A stretch of DNA of 64,000 nucleotides from Pseudeuparius sepicola (taxonomy: Eukaryota > Arthropoda > Insecta > Coleoptera > Anthribidae): contig OY987298.1 in NCBI GenBank assembly GCA_963920635.1, positions 3,286,001 through 3,350,000 on the forward strand, in the 5' to 3' direction. The translations under genes were made by a program, and so were the position numbers. The notes beneath the pieces are model-generated. The model did no database searches and was not told the DNA's origin. It saw only the letters and a list, made by a program, of their open reading frames with translations. Each line of letters opens with the position of its first letter. The first letter of the stretch is position 1. Positions 43,730 to 53,345 of this stretch are shown here, in pieces.

Positions 43730-44337
43730 CATACAGATAATTTTCTAGTGGAAATATACCTGTGATATTCAAAATTGAGCGTTTAAAGTGCCTCGTTACG
43801 CACGTAACCTTCCATGGGTAAGTTAGAGGTGATATTATTGGGGCTACAATATACCTAACCCGTTCCTATTCCCTAGGGTAAAGTTTGCTGACGTTCACAT
43901 CCTAGTGTGGGGCTAAGGCACCTGATGTATACCTTAATAAGCACGGTAAGAAGCAACACTGGGCCCATCTATCCCACAGTTTATGCTGTAATTGCCAGGG
44001 GTTTACCACCGTCGGGCAGTCAAGAGAGCACTTCTGTTTGATTTCCTGACCGTGATAATTGACCCAGGGGTTGTTTGAACAGGAAACTGGGGTTAATCGG
44101 CCCTTTGTTGCTCTAACAAGTTTAGAACGACGATAAATTTAAAAAAAAAAATAGGGAATGGCTAATTCAACTATACTGATGATGTTGATTATTTATATTT
44201 TACTTTAGTTTACAAACATTAGGTACATTTTAAACAGATACAGAACTTTGCGCAATAAATAAGAAAGCATGTGTTTTTATTAAAATATTGTCAAAATCTA
44301 ATACACACATAATATTACATATTTATACAGTTTGGTC
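43730..44337. other. Spacer with an uninserted paralogue of the 47194 target
   Basis: 43749-43800 (GAAATATACCTGTGATATTC, then GTTTAAAGTGCC) is a diverged copy of 47178-47193 plus 48551-48600 without the hAT insertion. No gene is seen in the rest; GGGCCCATCTATCCCACAG near 43967 resembles the pogo subterminal motif. Confidence 0.55.
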
Positions 44338-45149
44338 ATTTAAGTGTGCAACATATGGGATTTTTTTATTAACTGCACGTTGGTGCATGTTCGATAATAA
44401 TATTAGGCGCACTTAGAATGGTTACAAGTCAAACAGCATACAGGGTAGGTAAAAAAATATAAAAATTGTACAAGAGTAAAGTACCCTTATTTCAGAAAAT
44501 TCAGCTAAATGTTATTAGGAAAAGTTAAATACCAAAACATGGCCTCCTAAGAAGAAAAAAATATATATTTTGAAAAACAATAGGTAATAATTTCCTAAAA
44601 AATTGTCTTCATATTCATCCTAGACAATTTCAGAAATCAATCAAAATTAAATCGCATAACTTTGTTCAAATTCAAGCATATTTGTAAAACTAACTTAAAA
44701 TTTTTTTTTAGGGAATCACAAATTTCGTGTTTGTTGCAACGATATTAAATAAAATTTTATAATTTCGCAAAAATTCTTGGAAACTAGGTAAAACATTAGT
44801 AATGATAATGTGTATATTACAAAACTCTCATTTAAGGTGCAAAACTTTTATTTTAAATGTTTATAAAGAAACTGGAAATTAATTAAAAAATATTTTTTTT
44901 CTTAGGATGCTGTTTTGGTATTTGGGCATAGCTTTTAATTCTAAACAACTTTTCTTAATAACTTTTTGCTGATTTTTTTAAAATAAGGGTACTTTACTTT
45001 TGTATAATTTTTATATTTTTTGACCTACCCTGAATGCTCTTTAACTTGCAACCATTCAAATTTAACCTAATATGCATCAACCTTCGGCAATATCTGTATT
45101 TTGGTTGAGCAATTAATAAAAAAAATTCCATATGTTGCACACTCAAATG
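44338..45149. mobile_element. MITE within a MITE, copy 2 (partner 29406-30283)
   Basis: The outer repeat opens CAGTTTGGTCATTTAAGTGT. The inner element, about 44441-45032, opens CAGGGTAGGTAAAAAAATAT and closes GACCTACCCTG. Both layers correspond to copy 1 with scattered changes and small deletions. Confidence 0.85.
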
Positions 45150-45540
45150 CAATTTAACAACAGGCGGAGAAAAATTAACGTAATTTGAATCCAAAATTTA
45201 AAAAATTCTAACATCAACCAAAAAAATAAGAACTTATTTTCAGAAGTGCATTTAAACCCCTAATTAATCTCCCGGTGTGCAGAAGTGCAGATGCCAGTTG
45301 TATCAACATATCGTAAATTTGCTTTGTTTTCACTTTTAGCCAAAAATCTGAAAAAAATTCCAAATATTGAGAAAACCGAAAAGTTCTATAATTTTTCTGG
45401 AGTTTTTAAATTTTTGGGAAACAGTTTTCTTTTGTGATGCATGGTCTAATTTAGTTTATTACCTTTTTGATTTTCCGATGTCAATTTTTTTTCCTTTTTT
45501 AAAAAAATACCAACAGTAATTACTGCGTTGCGTATGGACC
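45150..45540. repeat. Diverged relative of the 5479-6158 block
   Basis: ACAACAGGCGGAGAAAAATT, then CGTAAATTTGCTTTG, then GATGCATGGTCTAATTTAGT match the order of 5500-5860 with substantial divergence and no tandem duplication. Confidence 0.6.
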
Positions 45541-46730
45541 TCATAGTGTTTCACAAGACAAGATTTCTTGTCTTGCTAGGCCTATATTCTTGTCTTGCCT
45601 TGCAAAGCAAGACAAGAAATTAAATTCATTCTTGTCTTGCCCGACCCTTGCTGGAAAAAATCTTGTCTTCCAAGCAAGGCTTCTTGCAACTTCTTGTTCT
45701 TGCATTTTTTTGTTCAGTGACGTCATCGCGGCAAGAGTCTTGCTACCAAGACTCTTGCATTATTTATTGCGTACAGTGCTTCGAGACAAGTTGATGCAGC
45801 GCTGCAGCGCCGCCGGACGGCCGGTCAATGATTAATTTTTTAAAATTATTGACATAGTTTTTTCTTTTTTGTACTTTAATAATAAGTTTGTTTTAATGTT
45901 TTCATGACTTTCAATTTGAAGTACCCCTTAAGTCGAAGACTTCCTGGACGAAAACCGTGAAACCCACTCTCCCAAAATGACCCGATCCACACTAATATGA
46001 AACGAAACAAAGCATTAGAAACTCCAATAGACCCGAGACACAGCTATTCTATAGACTTTAACTACCGTTAAAGAAAACTTATAAAAATAAATTAATCCAC
46101 TGTATAGCGGATTAATTCAAGAGTATATACCTACCTACTAATTTGTTGAATTTATAAGAATTAAAATTAGAATGATTTTGATTGTCAGGAGTCGGGAAGT
46201 ATGCATTTCCAGCCGCGAAAGCGGAGTAATACGTTAACTTTCAATTTCTTTTTGGGTATACCTGTAATGGCTGGAAAAGGGATTAGTATTTATTACTTAC
46301 TAGGAGTATGGTAAAAATTAAATATATTTACTAGATAATAATAATGGTAAGTATACACTAATAATTCTTAAATAACCGTTTATATATGCTCATTTTTTAA
46401 AAATCAATATTATCGTCAGCTACATTCATTGCTCTTATTAAAGTTTTACAGAAATTATAATTACAGATACCTAGTAATCTTTGCAAGATTCCTTGCTTTT
46501 AGCAAGATTTCTTGCAAAATTGCAAGAGTCTTGTAGAATGATTTCTTGTCTTGTCTTGCATAGCAAGACAAGAAATTTAAAAGAGTCTTGTCTTGTTCTT
46601 GCAGCAAGAACAGGACAAGAACAAGAAATTTGCAAGAGTCTTCTGAAAAACTACTTCGATAATGAAGGGACCTTGCAACTTGCAACCAGTGGCTCTCAAA
46701 CTTTCTATAAAATTCGAGAAAATTTTTGAA
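45541..46730. mobile_element. Element with dense CTTGTCTTGC repeats at both ends
   Basis: 45548-45770 and 46475-46690 are packed with CTTGTCTTGC, TTCTTGC and their complements CAAGACAAGA, in both orientations, so each end can fold on itself. The middle (45780-46470) has no such motifs. This layout suggests subterminal binding-site clusters of a non-autonomous transposon. Clear terminal repeats and a target duplication were not found. ORFs here are by-products of the repeats. Confidence 0.6.
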
Positions 46731-47193
46731 AGACCATAACTATTAATTTATTTTCTGTATACCAGATATTAGATTCTACAATTTCGCATAATGTATCTAT
46801 TACAATATATACCTATTTATTTTCATTTCTTTGCAGAGCGATACTTATTTACCTATCGAAAACTGCGCCACATAGCGAAAAGCTTTATTATCGACATATA
46901 GACTTGCAAGTTATTTCCTTTGAAAGCGACGGCAGTCGTCCTGCGCTACGAATTTAATTTTACAGGTTCGGGAGCATATTGCGTGCCGTTTTTGTGTAGC
47001 TATTGGATTCAGACTTTTTCATATAGGTAAATTTTTAGCTCGCAATGGCCGCTAGCTTGTATTCGTGCCTATATTAAAGTTTGGAATTTCGAATTTCGGA
47101 GGGAGGCTAGCCCGATATGAAGGTATTTGACAACGCAGTTTTGTGGTTGAAAAGTATTGGTTGATAATTATTTAGATGAAATATACCTGTGAC
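46731..47193. other. Spacer
   Basis: No gene or repeat recognised up to the target duplication at 47186-47193. Confidence 0.4.
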
Positions 47194-47309
47194 CAGTGGG
47201 GTATACAGGATTAACGTCTGAGGGGGGGGGGGCAATCAGTTATAAACTCTGTCGATAATTTTAATGAATAAAAACAGAACAAAAACATATTTTCTAAAAT
47301 AAATAAATA

Positions 47310-48007
47310 CAGGGTGTCCGGAAGTAAATGCACCAACTTGAAAAATTAAAAAGAAAAATGGAAAATATGACGAAAAGTTCATATTTATATGAACATGGGT
47401 CCGCAGGTGTTTGGTTTTCGAGATGCAGGGTGTTGAAATTGAAATTTTGTTTTCAATTTTTTTTAAGTAACTTTTTGAGACGACAAAATTTTCTTGCAAA
47501 GTTTTTTTTGGGAAGGGAAGTCATAATTTGGTATTATTTTTGGTGCAATCCGTAGAGGGCGCTGCGTACGCTATCATTATTTAATTTAATTTGCCCTAAC
47601 TTTTTTGACAGTAAACTGTTACGACATTTTGTGAATGTATCCTCTTCCCACACGTTTTCTAAGCAAAAAAGGTATACTTGGCGAATAACACCAAAGGTGA
47701 CCGTTTTCGAGAGATTTTCAAATTTCTGCATCGATGCAGGTGCATATCGACACTCGTATGCAATTAAATTCAAAATAAAATTTAAATAAACAAGCACATT
47801 TATTTTTTGACAGTTTAATTAACTTGTTGTTGTTGTTGTTTTTTTGCAAGAAAATTTTGTCGTCTCAAAAAGTTGCTTAAAAAAATCAAAAATAAAATTT
47901 CAATTCCAACACCCTGCATCTTGAAAATCAAACATGTGCGTTCATGAACTTTTCGTCATATTTTCCATTTTTCTTTTTAATTTTTTAAGTTATTATGGAA
48001 CATCATG
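47310..48007. mobile_element. Fold-back MITE nested in the 47194 hAT element
   Basis: It opens CAGGGTGTCCGGAAGTAAAT; the facing end is damaged (GGAACATCATG before TA). The arms share GAAAAATGGAAAATATGACG and ACAAAATTTTCTTGCAA in mirrored order. Confidence 0.8.
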
Positions 48008-48059
48008 TATAACACAAAAATAATCTTCTTCGAACCAGTAAAATCTATATCACAAAATC

Positions 48060-48238
48060 AAGTACCTATTCTTTTTTTGGTCTTGAGCTCGTCAAATATC
48101 TCCTCTGGAGATATGGGTATTTCAGGATACAAATAAAGGAGTGTTAACCCATTTAAGTCGGTTTTCGCTAATATTGTTTCTAATATAAATTTTTAAAATT
48201 TTCACTTTTGAAAATGTTCTTTCTGGCGTGGCGGTGCC
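48060..48238 (-). pseudogene. hAT transposase dimerisation-domain fragment
   Basis: Minus-strand reading from 48237 gives ATPERTFSKVKILKIYIRNN then ISENRL, the hAT C-terminal dimerisation motif (ERxFSxLKxIKxYLR). A frameshift near 48160 leads to GLTLLYLYPEIPI and SPEEIFDELK in the next frame. The catalytic residues upstream are gone. Confidence 0.8.
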
Positions 48239-48550
48239 CACTGTAATTATTGTGCAAAATATGTTTAGTAGGTTGTTTTGCCTAATTTACGGTTACGCGC
48301 TGCGACCGACGGAGTGTGTGCATAATATACGGCGGCGCGTTCTCAAATCTACTACACAGGTTTTAATTTCGAGAAGACAAGATGAAACAAATAACAAATT
48401 GTAGATGTTTGATGTTGACTGCATTTTCAGATTAGGCCAGGAGTATATAATTTTTGGTATTATTAATTTTGATATTACAAATCTCGTTTATCTCGACAGC
48501 TCTGGAGGGGGGCAATTGCCCCCTTTGCCCCCCCCCTGAATACGCCACTG

Positions 48551-49190
48551 GCTGTGACATTCAAAATATGACGCTTAAAGTGCCTTGCACAGGCCAAAGT
48601 AACGTTCAAGTTGTTAAGTGTTCGTGTTTATTTTTTCGGGGAATATATAATTAATTCCTGTTTAAACGCTAACTAATTAAAACTGTTTCATTAAACTTTT
48701 TCCTTAGTTTTTGATATCGTAGACCTTTTCCTTGCAAAGTTAATGAGCCCTTATAAATTTTCTTTGCTTTCAATCCAATCAACGTGTAAAAACAAACTGC
48801 CCGGCAATGTAAACTAGCAATAATTAAGGGACGCTGAAAGCACCTTTAATTCACAAGGTAATTAAGAGGTAATCGATTTCGCGTTGTACTGATTCTATTG
48901 TGTAGCTGTGACGAATTTTAATTCAAGTCTCTTGGCGAGGTGGAATGTCGATAGCTCGTTGGCGCTCGGCTGGGAACTGAGGGTTAACCGGATACCTCTG
49001 TGGGTTAATCAGAGTTTGTCCGTGCGATGAGATGGCTTGAGATGAATAATTGAATAATAGGTAAAATTTACTATAGCATATTCGAGAGGAATTGATAGCA
49101 TAGGGCCATAAAATGATCGTATCGCTTACCTATATGGTATAAGTGAAGTAACTTGGTTTGTATAACAAGACCGAATTTTAGGCGGCCCGC
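48551..49190. other. Single-copy-looking spacer
   Basis: 48740-49040 is GC-richer, with TAATTAA-type motifs. Nothing coding recognised. Confidence 0.4.
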
Positions 49191-49625
49191 GGTCCTTAAA
49201 TAATATTATACAAATTTTATTTAAATGCTCTAAAAACGAATAAAATAATCTTTGAAATAATTCGAACCAAAACAACACCACACAAAAATCCCAAAATCCG
49301 TAAAATAGAGCGCAATCATTATTTCCGTGCACGGCACTGGTTATACTGGCCTAACTGGCCCACGTCGACACCTGCTCCGTGGATCTCCGAAACGCCGACC
49401 AATCAAATCGCTACGCTCGCTTCCTTATTGGCTGCCTCCTTGACTAGGTCGACGTCGACCGCATAAATACCTTTGCATTTTATACGGGTGATTTGTGCTG
49501 ATAAGTCTGGTATTTTTACCAGTAGCAGATCGTGGCAAATGCTATGAAATAGATCACGCCTCGTGTATCACTGTGTTCCAAGTGAGTTCATTTATATTTT
49601 ACCCGGGTAGATCGATAACAGACGC
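49190..49625. repeat. Dispersed repeat copy (partner 10430-10870)
   Basis: Same ordered blocks as at 10430-10870 (CGTGCACGGCACTGGTTATA, CCGACCAATCAAATCGCTAC, GATAAGTCTGGTATTTTTAC), with about 20 extra bases near 49435 (CCTCCTTGACTAGGTCGACG). Confidence 0.7.
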
Positions 49626-50049
49626 CTCGGCAATAAAATACGAGACAAAACACTTTTTAACCATATTAAACCGCACCTGGTATTATCAGTAAAAAGAAAG
49701 ACAGAGAACATAGATATTGTAGTAAAAACAAGTGACTGCATGCTCGTCTGATATAATATAACTAATATAATATAACTAATACTTTACTTGCTTGGGTTAC
49801 ACTGTTCGACGGCTGGCCATTTGTGCAGCGAAGTGCGGTGGATAGGCGTGCCATAATTTCACAGATCTTAGGATATACTTGCGTAAATAATTATTTATAA
49901 TCGATATGGCTTTTTAGAGACCTTTCCACAATATTATATGGTGCATTAACCTTTACGTTGTGTTTGATGACAACCTTAAAAAAGAAGTGATATAGGTATT
50001 ATGTCGCTTGTAGAATATGTACATTTTTGATAACTGCGTGACGCTTAGG
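49626..50049. other. Spacer
   Basis: AT-rich, with a short TATAATATAACTAA duplication near 49755. No gene is seen. CGCTTAGG at 50042-50049 is the target duplication of the next element. Confidence 0.4.
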
Positions 50050-50305
50050 CACGGGCGTAGCCAAGGGGGGGGGGTTTCGGGGGTTCAAACACCCCCCCCC
50101 CCCCGAAATAAGCAAAATATTACCTAATATTATACCGAAAAAATACGAGGAGTGAAGAGTTAAATTATTATTACGTTTGAATATATGTAGTAATAGTAGC
50201 GCCTAGCGCCATCTTTTGACGAGAGGTAGACGCAGTTGCAGCCGAACTATTTTGTATTGTAGGGACACTTTGCGTTGTTTCTCGATTATTCGCCACGCCC
50301 CTCGG

Positions 50306-50382
50306 TCGAAATGAGCGGAACTTTGTGGAAGTTCGTGGAAGTTCGTGGAACTTTCTGGACGGCTACTGGGCTGCTATATAAG
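50306..50382 (+). promoter_or_regulatory. Heat-shock-type promoter in hAT element, copy 3
   Basis: GAA trinucleotides start at 50308, 50318, 50328, 50338 and 50348, with GAC at 50358, strictly 10 bp apart. The TATA box (TATATAAG) is at 50375-50382, about 17 bp after the last module. The leader after it (GAACTCGAAGCGAATAAAAG ...) is A-rich like insect hsp70 leaders. Copy 1 has one module fewer, so the 10-bp unit has expanded or contracted. TTC modules are offset by one base from the strict alternating consensus, which makes this a gap-type array at best. Confidence 0.6.
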
Positions 50383-50565
50383 CGGCGCGTGACCGCGCTT
50401 ACGGCAGTATTGTTCCATGCGAACTCGAAGCGAATAAAAGTGAAAAGTGGTGAACGAATAGTGAAGAAAATTAAGTGTACCGTATAAGTGAGTAATTATT
50501 TTAGTGCACTGTTATTCGATGACCTTGTTAAGGATAGATACGTGAATCATTATTACTGTCGAAAA

Positions 50566-50733
50566 ATGGAGGGGAAAAAAAGGAAGGGTGATAAACCTAA
50601 AGGTATGGACTACTGGAAAAAGTGGTGTAGTCAAGGTCAAGGGGTTTCTAATAAAGAAACTAATTTGGATTTAGCTATCAAAGCTTCAGCTACCTTGCAT
50701 GCTGATAAGAAGACTGCCTACCCCGAAATCTAG
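50566..50733 (+). pseudogene. hAT transposase N-terminal fragment
   Basis: From ATG 50566 the frame reads a strongly basic start (MEGKKRKGDKPKGMDYWKKW), then GVSNKETNLDLAIKASAT, and runs into a stop at 50733 just past the deletion junction. The catalytic core is deleted. The basic start and single tryptophan-rich motif could bind DNA or enter the nucleus. The ATG is the first good one after the TATA box and leader. Confidence 0.75.
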
Positions 50734-50998
50734 TTTGGAATGCCTAGATATGTGCGATAAAAACCTTTATCCTAATATTTACACATTACTACAAATCTTG
50801 GCTACCATTCCTGTATCCACTGCTACCCCAGAAAGGTCTTTCTCGAGCCTAAGGAGACTGAAAAACTATTTACGAAACACTACAAGTGAAAACAGACTTA
50901 ATGGTTTGGCTCTAATGAACATTCACTATGGAACAGAAATTCATGCAGATGAAGTAGTGGATATATTTAAAAGAAAAAGCCGAAGATTTCTTCTTTAA
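50714..50998 (+). pseudogene. hAT transposase C-terminal dimerisation domain
   Basis: In a different frame from the N-terminal piece, the sequence reads LLQILATIPVSTATPERSFS then SLRRLKNYLRN and LNGLALMNIHYG, the hallmark hAT dimerisation region, ending with TAA at 50996-50998. The frame change at CTGCCTACC shows that an internal deletion joined the two parts. The motif is intact, so this would be the most informative query for finding the parent element. Confidence 0.85.
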
Positions 50999-51197
50999 TG
51001 GTTTTAGATTTAGCGCAGAGGAACGAAGTTAATTTATCCATTTCATTTAAAGTTAAGAACTGTATAAATATGTCGTAGTTTTTCGGATGAATATATAGAT
51101 ATTAAATTTCATGTAAGTATATTTTTGTTGTTTTATTTACTTCTCAAACTAACCCCCCCCCAAAAAACTAAATCCTGGCTACGCCCGTGCGCTTAGG

Positions 51198-51390
51198 TAT
51201 GTCCTATATTCTTTTTGTGACGCCAATTAGAGTTTTTTATGCTGTTTCAAGTGACTTTAGAAATACGATACCTATTTTCCTAACATCCCTATATAAGTAG
51301 AATAATCATAAAGAAAAATATTCATTTTGTCGTTTGGCTTCGATTTCATGTTTTATACCAAAACCCTCGAACCAGGTTTGCAAAAGCCAT
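51198..51390. other. Spacer
   Basis: No feature seen before the DDE pseudogene. Confidence 0.4.
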
Positions 51391-51550
51391 TTTTCTGCAG
51401 GAGAAAAAACTATCAAGATGGATTTTTAGATGGCGTTTCTTACAGTTTCAATCAAATTCTACTAAAGATTACCACGAGGAAATGAAGAATATTTTCAGCA
51501 AATGATAGAGCGGATACCAAATAATTCCATACTTGTAATGGATAATGCAA

Positions 51551-51949
51551 TATTTTCTAAAATTTATTTGTGGCGTAAACAGATCTGTTGAATTTTAATT
51601 GTATTTTTCGCCACCAAACTGGTCAAACGACAACTTTTTCAAGTTGCCTGGAAAATTCATAAATTCTTAACAATGAATGAACGAAACTTTGAACGTGTAA
51701 CTCAAAAAATATAACTTCAACAAATTCTTCCCCCTTTCTCAAAGATCATGTCACCTCAAAGTGAAAATGAGAAAGGAGGAAGATTTATTCTCCGAAAGTT
51801 CTGAAAACAAATTTGTTGAAGATATTTTTTGAGTTACAAGTTCAAAGTCTAGTTCATTTACTTTTAAGAATTTATTAATTTTCCAGGCAAGTTGAAAAAG
51901 TTGTCTTGTAACCACTTTGGTGGCGAAAAAACCAATTAAAATTCAATGG
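51551..51949. mobile_element. PLE-derived insertion, 399 bp, 13-bp target duplication
   Basis: ATGGATAATGCAA flanks both sides (51538-51550, 51950-51962). The insert starts TATTTTCTAAAATTTATTTG, as does the PLE at 23514, and consists only of its two inverted ends (TGGAAAATTCATAAATTCTT near 51648 and the complement near 51870), without any coding part. It splits the DDE pseudogene at the VMDNA codons. Confidence 0.85.
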
Positions 51950-52204
51950 ATGGATAATGCAAGTTATCATTATAGACTAGTGGAGAAGCTTTCAACCAGT
52001 TCTTGGAGAATATTATTGAATGGCTGAACGAGAAGGAACAATGGTCAATAAAAGATCTTTTAAAAATAGCCAGGCAGCATAGGTTAGTATTTAAAAAGTA
52101 TGTAATCGATGGAATACTAAATGGCAAAAGAACTTAGCATAATTATTATTGTGCAGCGACTGCCGACATACCATTAGTGAGCTTAACCCCATAGTGCTTA
52201 TATA

Positions 52205-52906
52205 CAGGGTGAGTCACATCTAAAGGCAGAGCCGAAAACACAAGGTAGAATTCGCTAAAATAAGCACATAAGCTTAATAAACATTAGCTCAAAAACGCTT
52301 GGTTCTCCATATACAGAGTGTTGAAACTTTTCCAAATATTTTTTAATTTTTTTCTAGCCCGTTTAGGAATTATTTTATACATATTATGGGTTGTCATTTT
52401 GTGCAATAATTTGGCCCTGTTCAGATGAGCAGCGGCGTAGATACAAATAATTTTATTTTAAATGCCAGCATAACCACCTTGGCACTAGTTTAAAAAATCC
52501 AAAATTACGAAGAAACTTTACCAGAAATAAAAAAAATACCAAGAGGCACTTTTTGTTCCAAATTAAATGGGCTATCCAAAAATTTTTGGTTTTGCACAGG
52601 GCCGTACTACTTTTTTTCTACAATTATTTACAGTAACTATTTGTACCTACGCCGCTGGTGATCAGAACGGGGTCAAATTATTCCACAAAATGGCAACCGT
52701 CCAGTGTATAATGTGTACCAAATTTGGTTGGAATTTCTGAATGGGATCGAAAGAAATTAAAAAAATATGTTATTTTTGGAAAATTTTCAACACGCTGTAT
52801 ATGGAGAACCAAGCTTTTTTGGGCTAATGTTTATTAAGCATATGTGCTTATTTTAGCGAGTTTTACCTTGTGTTTTCGGCTCTGCCTTTAGATGTGACTC
52901 ACCCTG
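52205..52906. mobile_element. MITE, 702 bp, CAGGGTGAGTCACATC ends
   Basis: CAGGGTGAGTCACATCTAAA faces its complement at 52887-52906, with TA outside. The arms continue through GGCAGAGCCGAAAACACAAG and TTAATAAACATTAGC. It inserted between the codons of ELNPIVL and WAQ in the DDE gene. Confidence 0.9.
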
Positions 52907-52910
52907 TATA

Positions 52911-53073
52911 CAGGGTGGTTCACTTTTATGTGGTAGGACTTTAACATTAGATAGAAAAAGATAATCTAAAATGAAAATTTTATATCAACATAGTAAATAA
53001 AAAAAATTTTCATTTTAGATTATCTTTTTCTATCTAATGTTAAAGTCCTACCACATAAAAGTGAACCACCCTG
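52911..53073. mobile_element. Near-perfect hairpin MITE, 163 bp
   Basis: CAGGGTGGTTCACTTTTATG to CATAAAAGTGAACCACCCTG with almost perfect complementarity over about 70-bp arms and a short loop (TATATCAACATAGTA). It sits in the TA duplication of the MITE before it, giving CCCTG-TATA-CAGGG at the join. The lack of arm divergence suggests the youngest insertion in this stack. Confidence 0.95.
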
Positions 53074-53345
53074 TATATGGGCCCAAAGGAAATGACATTT
53101 TGCAAGACATAACACTACTTATAAGTTTAAGGATGTACTGCAGCTGATGATCAATTCAATGGACATTATTACTAAAGAAAGTTGGCAAAATGCGATAAAC
53201 ATGTTATTGCGGAAGAAAAAAAATGTGGAATCTTGATGAATTGATTGACGACACTCTGGAAATTGAGCCTCTTATTTATTGCATTGGAAGATCACGACTC
53301 TTTCGAATTCTCCGAAGACGATCCTTTATATTTTGAAATGTAATG

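Larger units (their letters stand above)
47194..48550 (-). mobile_element. hAT element, 1357 bp, with transposase tail and nested MITE
   Basis: CAGTGGGGTATACAGG and CCTGAATACGCCACTG are near-inverted ends. The flanks CCTGTGAC (47186-47193) and GCTGTGAC (48551-48558) match at 7 of 8 positions. A G tract follows the left end and a C tract precedes the right end. The interior carries a MITE (47310-48007) and a hAT transposase C-terminal fragment on the minus strand, which supports the assignment. Confidence 0.85.
50050..51189 (+). mobile_element. hAT deletion derivative, 1140 bp, perfect 8-bp duplication, own promoter
   Basis: CACGGGCGTAGCC and GGCTACGCCCGTG are perfect inverted ends. CGCTTAGG flanks both sides (50042-50049, 51190-51197). 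In order it holds a G/C-run hairpin, a promoter with a 10-bp GAA array and TATA box, an A-rich leader, the transposase start and the transposase C-terminus. It is the best-preserved of three related copies (others within 11378-12792) and the probable form from which the shorter ones arose. Confidence 0.95.
51391..53345 (+). pseudogene. IS630-type DDE transposase gene, broken by three insertions
   Basis: Four blocks in order match one DDE-superfamily protein: FQSNSTKDYHEEM and IPNNSILVMDNA (51440-51550); then, after a 399-bp PLE insertion, DNASYHYRLVEKLSTSSWR with IIEWLNEKEQWSI and VFKKYVIDGIL (51950-52135); then RLPTYH and ELNPIVL (about 52158-52203); then, after two MITEs, WAQRK, DIITKESWQNAIN, EEKKMWNLDELIDDT (53077-53260). 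VMDNA contains the second catalytic aspartate and ELNPI the third acidic residue. Stops and small indels occur in addition (for example TAG after NGKRT and TGA after WAQRK). The N-terminus before 51391 is not recognised. It is a dead transposase or a domesticated relative. Confidence 0.8.

Noticed and set aside
45541..46685. Leucine/serine-rich ORFs on both strands
   Set aside because: They are translations of CTTGTCTTGC repeats.
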